From contig DASWHL010000042.1 in NCBI GenBank assembly GCA_036398175.1, positions 1 to 16,603 on the forward strand: 16,603 nucleotides of DNA. Reading direction: 5' to 3'. Numbering within the stretch: the first letter of the stretch is position 1; each line of letters starts with the position of its first letter. The notes below the pieces were generated by a model that worked only from the letters and a program-made list of their open reading frames with translations, made no database searches and had not been told where the DNA came from. The translations under genes were made by a program, and so were the position numbers. Positions 7,829-13,949 of the stretch are shown in pieces. This DNA comes from JAOTWJ01 sp036398175. Lineage in GTDB: Bacteria; Gemmatimonadota; Gemmatimonadetes; Gemmatimonadales; GWC2-71-9.

Positions 7829-8353
7829 ATGCCCCAGCCCAGCTACCCCATCGGCCCGTTCAAGTACGTAGGCTCCGCCACCCCCAACGACCGCCTTGCG
7901 TGGATCGCGGACATCGCGGCGGCGCCCGGCCAACTGCGCGCCGCGGTGCAGGGCCTGTCGGACGCCCAGCTCGACACGCCCTACCGCGACGGCGGGTGGA
8001 CCGTGCGCCAGGTGGTGCATCACGTGCCCGACAGTCACCTGAACGCCTACCTGCGCTTCAAGCTCGCCCTCACCGAAGACGAGCCCACCATCAAGCCCTA
8101 CGACCAGGCACGCTGGGCCGACCTGCCCGACGGCCGCACCGGGTCCGTCGAGGTCTCGCTCGCCATACTGGAAGGCCTGCACGAGCGCTGGGTGCGGCTG
8201 CTGCGGTCGCTCGGCCCGGCGGAGTTCGCCCGCAAGCTGAACCACCCCGAGATCGGCATCCTCGACCTCGATTATCTGGCCGCCATGTACGCCTGGCACG
8301 GCAAACACCACACGGCCCACGTGACGGCGCTCCGCGAACGCATGGGATGGTAG
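7829..8353 (+). CDS. yfiT: YfiT/BstA-type DinB-fold metal protein
   Basis: 174 residues, the usual size. It carries the three-histidine metal site of the DinB/YfiT four-helix family: H65 in VVHHVPDSHLN and H157/H161 in AWHGKHH, plus the conserved block RFKLALTEDEPTIKPYD. In Bacillus the family includes YfiT (BstA), a bacillithiol S-transferase; whether this organism makes bacillithiol is unknown, so a thiol transferase or metal-dependent hydrolase role is inferred by homology. ATG 7829 is preceded by GAGG five bases upstream, overlapping the stop of the methyltransferase gene, so the two are translationally linked. The last codons (RERMGW and TAG) are the first unit of a 33-bp tandem repeat. 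Confidence 0.85.
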   Translation: MPQPSYPIGPFKYVGSATPNDRLAWIADIAAAPGQLRAAVQGLSDAQLDTPYRDGGWTVRQVVHHVPDSHLNAYLRFKLALTEDEPTIKPYDQARWADLPDGRTGSVEVSLAILEGLHERWVRLLRSLGPAEFARKLNHPEIGILDLDYLAAMYAWHGKHHTAHVTALRERMGW

Positions 8354-8432
8354 GGAACGCCCGCCTGCGAGCGGATGGGGTAGTAGGGAACGCCCGCCCG
8401 CGAGCAGATGGGGTGGTAGGAAACGTATGCCC
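8334..8432 (+). repeat. 33-bp tandem repeat, three units, beginning in the yfiT 3' end
   Basis: Units start at 8334, 8367 and 8400, each reading approximately GCGAnCnnATGGGnTnGTAGG followed by AAACG/GAACG and CCCGC. The first unit encodes the last residues and the stop of the YfiT-like protein; the other two duplicate that end into non-coding DNA. The third unit is the most diverged. Confidence 0.8.
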
Positions 8433-8438
8433 GCTCTA

Positions 8439-8550
8439 GTGGATCCTGCTGAAGCAGGCCCTCGGCCGCTATCTGTCGCCAAGGCGACGTGAGTCCCACG
8501 CCCGTCTCACGGGCAGATGGCGGCCGAGGACCCGCTTCAGCGGGATTCAC
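8439..8550 (+). repeat. Composite REP/BIME-like palindrome, copy 1
   Basis: 112 bp beginning GTGGATCC and ending GGGATTCAC. The left end forms CCTGC-TGAA-GCAGG (8445-8458) and the right end CCCGC-TTCA-GCGGG (8531-8544). The middle holds GTCGCC-AA-GGCGAC (8475-8488), CGTG...CACG and GCCCGT-CTC-ACGGGC (8500-8514). The two ends are also inverted relative to each other (CCTCGGCCGC...GCGGCCGAGG), so the whole unit can fold as one long stem with small hairpins at its tip. It lies 85 bases after the yfiT stop. Confidence 0.9.
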
Positions 8551-8676
8551 GGCACCCGACGACCCGCCTTAACGAGATTCACCCCACCCGACGACCCGCC
8601 TGAGCGAGATTCACTCCCCCCGACGACCCGCCTGAGCGAGATTCACTGCACCGACGACCCGCCTGAGCGAGATTCC
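8525..8676 (+). repeat. 32-bp-period array of decayed half-REPs
   Basis: Five units begin at 8525, 8557, 8589, 8621 and 8652 (period 32, 32, 32, 31). The first is the right end of palindrome copy 1; the others read CGACGACCCGCCTGAGCGAG then ATTCAC, with TTAACG in the second and a truncated end in the last. Spacers are only 5-6 bases. They resemble the right-end REP hairpin with its stem partly decayed. The array overlaps the 3' end of the transposase gene. Confidence 0.85.
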
Positions 8677-9067
8677 GCGCGGGCTCGATTCGCTCCGCCG
8701 GGTGATGCGCCCCCTGATTCGCGACGTAGGCCCGTGCGGCGCTCAGCCCTCGCGTTCCCACCGTATGGATGGCGTAGCCCCTGGCCCAGCGCACCGGAAC
8801 CGGTCCCTCCGCATGTCCCTCGCGGTTGATCAGAGCGGAACTCCCGCCCTTGAACCGCTGGACGAGACGCGGCAACGCCGTCGTGGTGCGCGCCTCGAAG
8901 AGCACGTGGACGTGCGTCCGAACGACGCCCAGCGCGAGGATACGCGCGTGCTCCTGCCGTGCGACGGACTTCAGGTAGCGTTCGAGAAACCGGAACGCGG
9001 ACGCGTCCAGGAGCGGCCGCCGCTCGCGCGTGGTCCACACGAGGTGGTAGAAGAGCCGGCTGCGCAT
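8579..9067 (-). CDS. IS200-like REP-associated tyrosine transposase (RAYT)
   Basis: 162 residues, of which the first 128 or so are the Y1-transposase domain. MRSRLFYHLVWTTRERRPLL is the typical opening; the metal-binding HUH motif is THVHVLFEA (H52, H54); the nucleophilic tyrosine is Y114 in RAYVANQGAHHP, whose YxxNQxxHH form is characteristic of RAYTs and their IS200 relatives. The domain is intact. RAYTs nick and join single-stranded DNA at REP hairpins. The C-terminal tail from about residue 129 is encoded by the adjacent 32-bp repeats: NLAQAGRR appears twice with a frame-shifted unit between, and the stop TGA (8581-8579) is part of the repeat's GTGAATC. Start ATG 9067 has GTGGGGGC upstream. 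Flanking copies of the matching palindrome make it the probable driver of that repeat family. Confidence 0.86.
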   Translation of the reverse strand: MRSRLFYHLVWTTRERRPLLDASAFRFLERYLKSVARQEHARILALGVVRTHVHVLFEARTTTALPRLVQRFKGGSSALINREGHAEGPVPVRWARGYAIHTVGTRGLSAARAYVANQGAHHPAERIEPARNLAQAGRRCSESRSGGSSGGVNLAQAGRRVG

Positions 9068-9140
9068 GCCCCCACAATGCGGTCGTGAGCCGCGGAGTGC
9101 GCTACCGGTTCACTGCGCGGCAGGGCCGTTTCCGCGCGCG

Positions 9141-9178
9141 GGGGATACGGGTGTGGATACGGGGGGATATGGGTGTGG
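9141..9178 (+). repeat. G-rich direct repeat beside palindrome copy 2
   Basis: GGGGATACGGGTGTGG (9141-9156) recurs as GGGGATATGGGTGTGG (9163-9178), directly abutting the palindrome. The whole stretch 9068-9392 lacks a gene: it holds the transposase upstream region, this G-rich repeat, palindrome copy 2, and about 100 bases of C-rich sequence leading to the asparaginase start. Confidence 0.6.
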
Positions 9179-9289
9179 TGGATCCTGCTGAAGCAGGCCC
9201 TCGGCCGCCGTCTGTCGCCAAGGCGACGTGAGGCCCACGCCCGTCTCACGGGCAGATAGCGGCCGAGGACCCGCTTCAGCGGGATTCAC
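9178..9289 (+). repeat. Composite REP/BIME-like palindrome, copy 2
   Basis: 112 bp, same orientation and nearly the same sequence as copy 1; differences lie mainly in the inner part (CCGTCTG for CTATCTG, GAGGCCC for GAGTCCC, AGATAGC for AGATGGC). Both end hairpins and the inner hairpins are retained. It lies 110 bases upstream of the transposase start and 103 bases upstream of the asparaginase start. Confidence 0.9.
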
Positions 9290-9380
9290 CCCCTCGCCGA
9301 GGCCTGCCCACACTCCGCCCCTTCCCAGATGCCCACCCTGCGGTCGCTCCCGTCCCCTGGAACCTCCCACCTGTCATCGC

Positions 9381-9386
9381 TACTCT
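9381..9386 (+). promoter_or_regulatory. Candidate -10 hexamer for leaderless asparaginase mRNA
   Basis: TACTCT ends six bases before GTG 9393, with no Shine-Dalgarno between. The layout matches those before the methyltransferase and hemW genes. No clear -35. Confidence 0.3.
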
Positions 9387-9392
9387 TCGCCC

Positions 9393-10394
9393 GTGCCAAC
9401 CCTCACCATCGAATCCCTCCGCGGCGACGGCGCCGAGTCGGTCCACCGGGTCTCGGCGGCCGTCGTGGATGCCGAAGGCCGAATCACGGCGCATTCGGGC
9501 GACGTGGACTTCCCCACGTTCCTCCGCTCCGCCGCCAAGCCGTTGCAGGCCATCCCCGCCGTGGCGGACGGCGCGGCCGCCCGGTTTGCCATCACGCCGC
9601 CCGAGCTGGCGGTGGCGTGCGCGTCCCACAACTCCGAGCGCGCGCAGGTGGCGGCGGTGCGCGGGCTGCTCGCGCGGATTGACTGCACCGAGGCCGACCT
9701 CGCGTGTGGCGCCCACCGGAGCCTGGCCATTGACCTGGGCGTGCGCGCCGACGGCGAGACGCCGCCGGCCGACCTCGAGGCGCCCTCCCGGCTGGCCAGC
9801 AACTGTTCCGGCAAGCACACGCTCATGCTGGCGCTCGCCCGCGCCTGCGGGTGGCCGGTGGCCGGCTACCACCGCTCGGAGCATCCGGTGCAGCGACGTG
9901 TGCGCGCCGAGGTCGCCCGCTGGAGCGGGCTGGCGGAATCCGCGCTGGTCGAGGGGACGGACGGCTGTGGCGTGGTGGCGTTCCGCATGCCGCTGCGTGC
10001 CATGGCGCTGGCGTTCGCGCGGCTGGGCGGGTCCACCGACCCGGCGGCCACGGCCGTGCGGGACGCGATGCTCGCGCACCCGGAGATGGTGGCTGGGCGG
10101 CAGCGCCTTTGCACGGCCGTGATGCAGGCGTATCCGGGCCAGGTGCTCGCCAAGGTCGGCGCGGACGGGGTGTACGGCGTGGCGCTGCTGCGCCGCGGCC
10201 TGGGTGCGGCCCTCAAGGTCGAAGACGGCGACAACCGATCTGCCATGGTGGCCCTCGTGGCCCTGCTCGCCCAGCTCGGGCTCGATCCGGATCCGCGCGA
10301 GCGGCTGGCGCTCTTCGCGGCGTTCCCGATCCTGAACACGCGGGGCGAGGCGGTAGGCGCGCTGCGGGCCCACGGCGGGCTCGCGTTCGCATGA
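9393..10394 (+). CDS. Class 3 (Rhizobium etli ReAV-type) L-asparaginase
   Basis: 333 residues from GTG 9393; the reading frame is open back to 9228 but that part is palindrome-derived and unlike the family. It belongs to the asparaginase II family (PF06089), which hydrolyses L-asparagine to aspartate and ammonia in a serine-beta-lactamase-like fold. Known ReAV residues are present: SxxK in RSAAKP (S46, K49), the Cys/Lys pair in NCSGKH (C138, K141) and the second zinc-ligand Cys in EGTDGCGVV (C192). Length and order are normal and it looks functional. It is cytoplasmic, with no signal peptide. A 141-base stretch separates it from obgE, so co-transcription is possible but not shown. Confidence 0.9.
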   Translation: MPTLTIESLRGDGAESVHRVSAAVVDAEGRITAHSGDVDFPTFLRSAAKPLQAIPAVADGAAARFAITPPELAVACASHNSERAQVAAVRGLLARIDCTEADLACGAHRSLAIDLGVRADGETPPADLEAPSRLASNCSGKHTLMLALARACGWPVAGYHRSEHPVQRRVRAEVARWSGLAESALVEGTDGCGVVAFRMPLRAMALAFARLGGSTDPAATAVRDAMLAHPEMVAGRQRLCTAVMQAYPGQVLAKVGADGVYGVALLRRGLGAALKVEDGDNRSAMVALVALLAQLGLDPDPRERLALFAAFPILNTRGEAVGALRAHGGLAFA

Positions 10395-10535
10395 CCAGCT
10401 CCCGCGCGAAACCGGTGACGCACGGCGGAGCCCGCTGATGCAGTGTATCGCATGCTGTACGTCAGCCCCGACCTGCTGCCGCGGATCATCGGTGAACGGC
10501 CGCACGACCCCCGCCTCCGGGCGGGCGGGGCGCTC

Positions 10536-11546
10536 GTGACGTTCCTCGATGAGGTGACGATCCGGGTCACCGCCGGCGTGGGCGGCTCCGGCTGCACGTC
10601 GTTCCGGCGGGAGATGTTCGTCCCGAAGGGCGGGCCGGACGGGGGTGACGGCGGCAGCGGCGGCTCGGTATACCTGCGCGTGGATCCGCAGCTCGCCACC
10701 CTCCTCGATTACCGCTACCGGACGCACTGGAAGGCCGAGCGCGGGCAGCATGGCAAGGGCTCCAACAAGACGGGCCGGTCCGGCGAGGACCTCGTGCTCC
10801 CGGTGCCGCCCGGGACGGTGATCCAGGATGCGGCCACGGGCGACGTGCTGGGCGAGGTGATCGAGCCCGGCGAGACCCTGCTCGTGGCCAGGGGCGGCCG
10901 CGGCGGCCGGGGGAACGCGCGGTTCGCGACACCCACGCACCGCGCGCCGCGTGAATGGGAGCCCGGCCGGGAGGGCGAGGATCGCGAGATCACGCTGATC
11001 CTCAAGCTCATCGCGGACGTCGGACTGCTGGGTGAGCCGAACGCCGGCAAGAGCACGCTGCTGTCGGTCGTGTCGGCCGCGCGGCCCAGGATTGCCGACT
11101 ATCCGTTCACCACGCTCACCCCGCAACTCGGCGTGGTGCGCGTGGGGGACGGGGCGGCCTTCGTGATGGCCGACATCCCCGGCATCATCGAAGGCGCGCA
11201 TGCCGGCAAGGGCCTGGGCGACCGCTTCCTCCGGCACGTGGAGCGCACGCGCGTGCTGGCGTACCTCGTGCCGCTCGACGGGCCGGACCCCCAGGCCACC
11301 TACGAGCTGCTGCGCCGCGAAGCGGGCTCGTACAGTCGCTGGCTCACCACCAAGCCGCACGTGGTGGTGTTCACCAAGCGGGATCTGATTCCCGCCGATC
11401 AACCGCTGCCGCCGCTGTCGGCGCCGGACGCCGTGGCGGTCCTCGCGATCTCCGCCGTGACCGGTGCCGGGCTCGAGGCGCTCACGCAGGTTCTCTGGCG
11501 GCTCCTGGCCGCGCAGCCCGAGGTGGATACCGGCTCCAGCGCGTGA
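10536..11546 (+). CDS. obgE: Obg-family GTPase (ribosome assembly and stress)
   Basis: 336 residues from GTG 10536. The Obg fold occupies roughly residues 1-160, with its glycine-rich turns (VGGSG, KGGPDGGDGGSGG, GGRGGRGN). The GTPase domain follows: G1 GEPNAGKST (166-174), G3 DIPG (213-216) within DIPGIIEGAHAGKGLG, G4 TKRD (280-283) in place of the commoner NKxD, and G5 around ISAVTGAG. There is no C-terminal OCT domain, which many lineages lack. Obg binds the large ribosomal subunit and monitors GTP/ppGpp. In-frame ATG codons at 10443 and 10452 would add about 30 residues (for example SPDLLPRIIGERPHD) that are not part of Obg; GTG 10536 gives the canonical start (TFLDEVTIRV). Its stop overlaps the dprA start as GTGA. 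Confidence 0.93.
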   Translation: MTFLDEVTIRVTAGVGGSGCTSFRREMFVPKGGPDGGDGGSGGSVYLRVDPQLATLLDYRYRTHWKAERGQHGKGSNKTGRSGEDLVLPVPPGTVIQDAATGDVLGEVIEPGETLLVARGGRGGRGNARFATPTHRAPREWEPGREGEDREITLILKLIADVGLLGEPNAGKSTLLSVVSAARPRIADYPFTTLTPQLGVVRVGDGAAFVMADIPGIIEGAHAGKGLGDRFLRHVERTRVLAYLVPLDGPDPQATYELLRREAGSYSRWLTTKPHVVVFTKRDLIPADQPLPPLSAPDAVAVLAISAVTGAGLEALTQVLWRLLAAQPEVDTGSSA

Positions 11547-12628
11547 GCGGGCCGTCGCTCGCGTACGTCGCCCTCTCGCTCGTACCGGGGATCGGCAGGG
11601 CCCGCATGGACGTCCTGCTGGGGCGCTTCGGAACGGCCGAAGCGGTTCTCTCGGCCACGCGGGACGACCTGCGGGACGTTCCCGGTATCACGCCCGCCGC
11701 CGCCACCGCCATCCGCGCGGCCGACCGCGCCGCCGCCGAGCGCCTCATTGGCCGGACCCGGGAGCTCGGCGGTGTGCCGCTCGCGCCGGACGACCCGCGG
11801 TTCCCGCGCGCGCTGCGCGACATCCCCGATCCCCCCGTGCTCCTCTTCGCCGCGGGACGGCTGGACCTGGCGGAGCGCCTCGCTGTGGCCATCGTCGGCA
11901 GCCGCCTGCACACGCGCTACGGCGCCGATGCGTGCCGGTACCTGGCGGGCGGCTGCGCCCGCGCGGGGCTCGTCGTGGTGAGCGGCATGGCCCGCGGCAT
12001 TGACGCCCTGGCGCACCGCGCGGCCCTGGACGTGGGTGGCGGGACTATTGGCGTGCTGGGCAACGGCTTTGGCGTGATCTATCCGTCGGCCAACCGGCTG
12101 CTCTACGACCGCATGGCCAGGGACGGCTTGCTGCTCACCGAGTTCCCGCCCGGCGAGCGCCCCAACGCCGGCAGCTTCCAGCGGCGCAACCGCCTGATCA
12201 GCGGTCTGGCCCACACCACGCTCGTGGTGGAGGCGCGCGAGAAGTCCGGCGCGCTGATCACCGTGGACGCGGCGCTGTCGCAGGGCCGGGAGGTGCTGGC
12301 CGTGCCGGGCGGGATCACGAGCCCGTGCTCGGTTGGGTGTAATCGGCTGATCCAGTCAGGCGCCAAGCTGGTGATCGGGCTGCGCGACATCCTGGAGGAG
12401 TACGGCATGGCCCTGGACCGGCCCGCGCAGACCGATCCCCGCGACCTCACTGAAGCGGAACGCCAGGTGTGGGATGCCCTGGCCGACGAGGAACGGCACG
12501 CAGACGCGCTGGCGGAGGCGCTCGATCTCCCGCCCGGCCAGACGCTGGCGCTCTTGACGGACCTGGAGCTTCGGGGCCTCGTTTGCAGGGGACCGGGCTC
12601 CATGTACGGCAGACTGCTCGCGCGGTGA
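11543..12628 (+). CDS. dprA: DNA-processing protein DprA
   Basis: 361 residues. An N-terminal helix-hairpin-helix/SAM-like region (about 1-75, LSLVPGIGRARM and VPGITPAAA) precedes the Rossmann-like core: AIVGSR (116-121), SGMARGID (147-154), GNGFGVIYPSANRLLY (173-188), PNAGSFQRRNRLISGLA (207-223) and EAREKSGALITVDAAL (230-245). A C-terminal winged-helix domain runs from about 300. DprA loads RecA onto incoming single-stranded DNA during natural transformation. GTG 11543 overlaps the obgE stop by four bases, so the genes are co-translated. The stop TGA (12626-12628) lies inside palindrome copy 3, so the original 3' end may have been altered by its insertion; the winged helix still looks complete. 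Confidence 0.94.
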   Translation: MSGPSLAYVALSLVPGIGRARMDVLLGRFGTAEAVLSATRDDLRDVPGITPAAATAIRAADRAAAERLIGRTRELGGVPLAPDDPRFPRALRDIPDPPVLLFAAGRLDLAERLAVAIVGSRLHTRYGADACRYLAGGCARAGLVVVSGMARGIDALAHRAALDVGGGTIGVLGNGFGVIYPSANRLLYDRMARDGLLLTEFPPGERPNAGSFQRRNRLISGLAHTTLVVEAREKSGALITVDAALSQGREVLAVPGGITSPCSVGCNRLIQSGAKLVIGLRDILEEYGMALDRPAQTDPRDLTEAERQVWDALADEERHADALAEALDLPPGQTLALLTDLELRGLVCRGPGSMYGRLLAR

Positions 12629-12735
12629 ATCCCGCTGAAGCGGGTCCTCGGCCCCCATCTGCCCGTGAAACGGGCGTGGATGCACGTCGCCTTGGCGACA
12701 GATCGCGGCCGAGGGCCTGCTTCAGCAGGATCCAC
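12625..12735 (-). repeat. Composite REP/BIME-like palindrome, copy 3, inverted
   Basis: 111 bp, opposite orientation to copies 1 and 2. It starts GTGAATCCCGC at the last base of the final dprA sense codon and ends GGATCCAC. Both end hairpins (CCCGC-TGAA-GCGGG, CCTGC-TTCA-GCAGG) and inner hairpins (GCCCGT-GAA-ACGGGC, GTCGCC-TT-GGCGAC) are retained. It is 3.3 kb from the nearest transposase copy and fills most of the dprA-hemW gap; as mRNA it could act as a terminator or 3'-end stabiliser. Confidence 0.9.
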
Positions 12736-12796
12736 CCATCGAGCCATCGAGCCCATCGCGCCCGTCGCGCCCCTCGCGCCCCTCGCGCCCCTCGAG
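12735..12796 (+). repeat. 9-bp tandem repeat, seven units, upstream of hemW
   Basis: Units run from CCCATCGAG through CCCATCGCG and CCCGTCGCG to CCCCTCGCG (twice) and CCCCTCGAG; the second has eight bases. The array starts at the last base of palindrome copy 3 and ends 14 bases before ATG 12811. Confidence 0.8.
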
Positions 12797-12798
12797 GC

Positions 12799-12804
12799 TA
12801 CAGT
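12799..12804 (+). promoter_or_regulatory. Candidate -10 hexamer for leaderless hemW mRNA
   Basis: TACAGT ends six bases before ATG 12811, with TCTCCC in place of a Shine-Dalgarno. The -35 position would fall in the 9-bp tandem repeat, so any -35 contact is poor. Same layout as upstream of 7236 and 9393. Confidence 0.35.
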
Positions 12805-12810
12805 TCTCCC

Positions 12811-13923
12811 ATGCGCCACCTGTACGTCCACGTCCCCTTCTGCGCCCGTCGCTGCAGCTATTGCGACTTTGCGATTGCCGTGCGGCGACGCGTGCCAAGT
12901 GAACGGTTCGTGGGCGCCGTGGGGGCCGAGTATCGAGCGCGCCATGAGACCGAGCAATGGGGCGACGGTGGCTTCGAGACCGTGTACCTCGGCGGCGGCA
13001 CGCCATCGCAGCTCCCGCCTGACGCCGTCCGGCGCCTGCTGGACACGTTCCCGCGAGCCCCGAACGCCGAGGTGACGCTGGAGGCGAACCCGGACGACGT
13101 GACCGCTCAGGCCGTCTCGGCGTGGCGGGCCGCGGGGGTGAATCGTGTTTCGCTGGGCATCCAGTCGTTCGACGACCGCGTGCTGGCCTGGATGCACCGG
13201 CTGCACGACGCGGACGCGGCGCGCCGCGCGTTCGCGGTACTTCGGGAGGGTGGGATTCCTTCCGTGTCCACCGACCTGATCTTCGCGCTTCCCGGCGTCC
13301 TCGGGCACGACGTCCGGTCCGACCTCGACACGATCCTCGCACTGGGCCCGGACCACGTCTCCGCGTACGGGCTCACGCTGGAGCCGCGCACGCCGTACGC
13401 GCGCTGGGCCCACCGGGGAACGGCGCCGCCGGCGGATGACGAGCGCTACGCCGCGGAGTTCCAGGCGGTCCATGACGCGCTCACGGGCACGGGATTCGAG
13501 CACTACGAGGTCTCGAACTACGCGCGCCCGGGTGCCCGGTCCCGCCACAACAGCGCCTACTGGGTCGGCGCCAACTACGTGGGGCTCGGGCCCGCGGCCC
13601 ACGGGCTGCGCGGGCGCGAGCGGCGGTGGAATCTCCGGGACTGGGCGGCCTACGAGCCCGTAGCCGTGGCGGGGCGGGATCCGGTGGCGGATCGGGAGCG
13701 CCTCGACGATGGCCAGCGATTCCTCGAGCGGGTGTTCCTGGGTCTCCGGACCGCCGAGGGGCTGCCGGCCTCCGACGCGGAACGGCTGGCCCCGGCGCCC
13801 TTGCTGGCAGCCGAACGCGCCGGTTGGCTGACAGTCTCGGACCGCGTGCGGCCCACCCCGGCTGGCTGGCTGGTGGTCGAGGCGCTGGTCGCCTCCTTGA
13901 CCACCCTTCCCGAAGGTGGCTAA
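12811..13923 (+). CDS. hemW: Radical SAM heme chaperone HemW
   Basis: 370 residues from ATG 12811; the frame is open back to 12469 but that stretch overlaps dprA and the palindrome. The radical-SAM cluster motif is FCARRCSYCDF (C11, C15, C18), followed by GGGTPS (61-66), EANPDD (91-96) and SLGIQSFDD (114-122). RHNSAYWVGANYVGLGPAAHG (H246, N247, W251) is the region that separates HemW from the coproporphyrinogen dehydrogenase HemN, and HemN's extra N-terminal cysteine is absent. HemW binds haem and delivers it to respiratory proteins in the cytoplasm. The C-terminus is a wing-like domain. The end of the gene contains a promoter for hrcA. Confidence 0.92.
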   Translation: MRHLYVHVPFCARRCSYCDFAIAVRRRVPSERFVGAVGAEYRARHETEQWGDGGFETVYLGGGTPSQLPPDAVRRLLDTFPRAPNAEVTLEANPDDVTAQAVSAWRAAGVNRVSLGIQSFDDRVLAWMHRLHDADAARRAFAVLREGGIPSVSTDLIFALPGVLGHDVRSDLDTILALGPDHVSAYGLTLEPRTPYARWAHRGTAPPADDERYAAEFQAVHDALTGTGFEHYEVSNYARPGARSRHNSAYWVGANYVGLGPAAHGLRGRERRWNLRDWAAYEPVAVAGRDPVADRERLDDGQRFLERVFLGLRTAEGLPASDAERLAPAPLLAAERAGWLTVSDRVRPTPAGWLVVEALVASLTTLPEGG

Positions 13924-13926
13924 TTT
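13897..13926 (+). promoter_or_regulatory. Sigma70-like promoter for hrcA with palindromic spacer
   Basis: TTGACC (13897-13902), an 18-base spacer, then TAATTT (13921-13926), 23 bases before ATG 13950. The spacer and part of the -35 carry an imperfect palindrome, CCACC(C)TT-CCCG-AAGGTGG (13901-13919), a possible operator or weak hairpin. It is not the CIRCE element. Confidence 0.55.
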
Positions 13927-13949
13927 ACTGGCAATTCGTCACTTGGCCC

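Larger units (their letters stand above)
8439..9289. mobile_element. RAYT-REP island: transposase gene between two composite palindromes
   Basis: A transposase gene on the minus strand (8579-9067) is bracketed by two 112-bp composite palindromic repeats in the same orientation (8439-8550 and 9178-9289). A tandem array of decayed half-repeats lies on its 3' side. This is the arrangement of REP-associated tyrosine transposase loci ('REPtrons'). No target-site duplication is apparent at the outer ends, which is normal for IS200/RAYT-type single-strand chemistry. Confidence 0.7.

Noticed and set aside
8525..8676. Regular 32-bp period suggesting a CRISPR array
   Set aside because: Spacers are only 5-6 bases and not diverse in the CRISPR manner, units decay, they match the palindrome's right end, and no cas gene is nearby.
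8439..9289. Classic IS with terminal inverted repeats and DDE transposase
   Set aside because: The flanking repeats are direct copies of a palindromic unit, the enzyme has HUH plus Tyr and not DDE, and no target duplication is visible.
9228..9392. ATG 9228 as asparaginase start
   Set aside because: It adds 55 residues translated from palindrome copy 2 and low-complexity DNA; family homology begins at GTG 9393.
12469..12810. Long N-terminal extension of hemW overlapping dprA
   Set aside because: It translates dprA in another frame and the palindrome; HemW's canonical N-terminus begins at 12811.
13924..13949. CIRCE operator upstream of hrcA
   Set aside because: No TTAGCACTC-N9-GAGTGCTAA or near match found in the gap or the hemW end.
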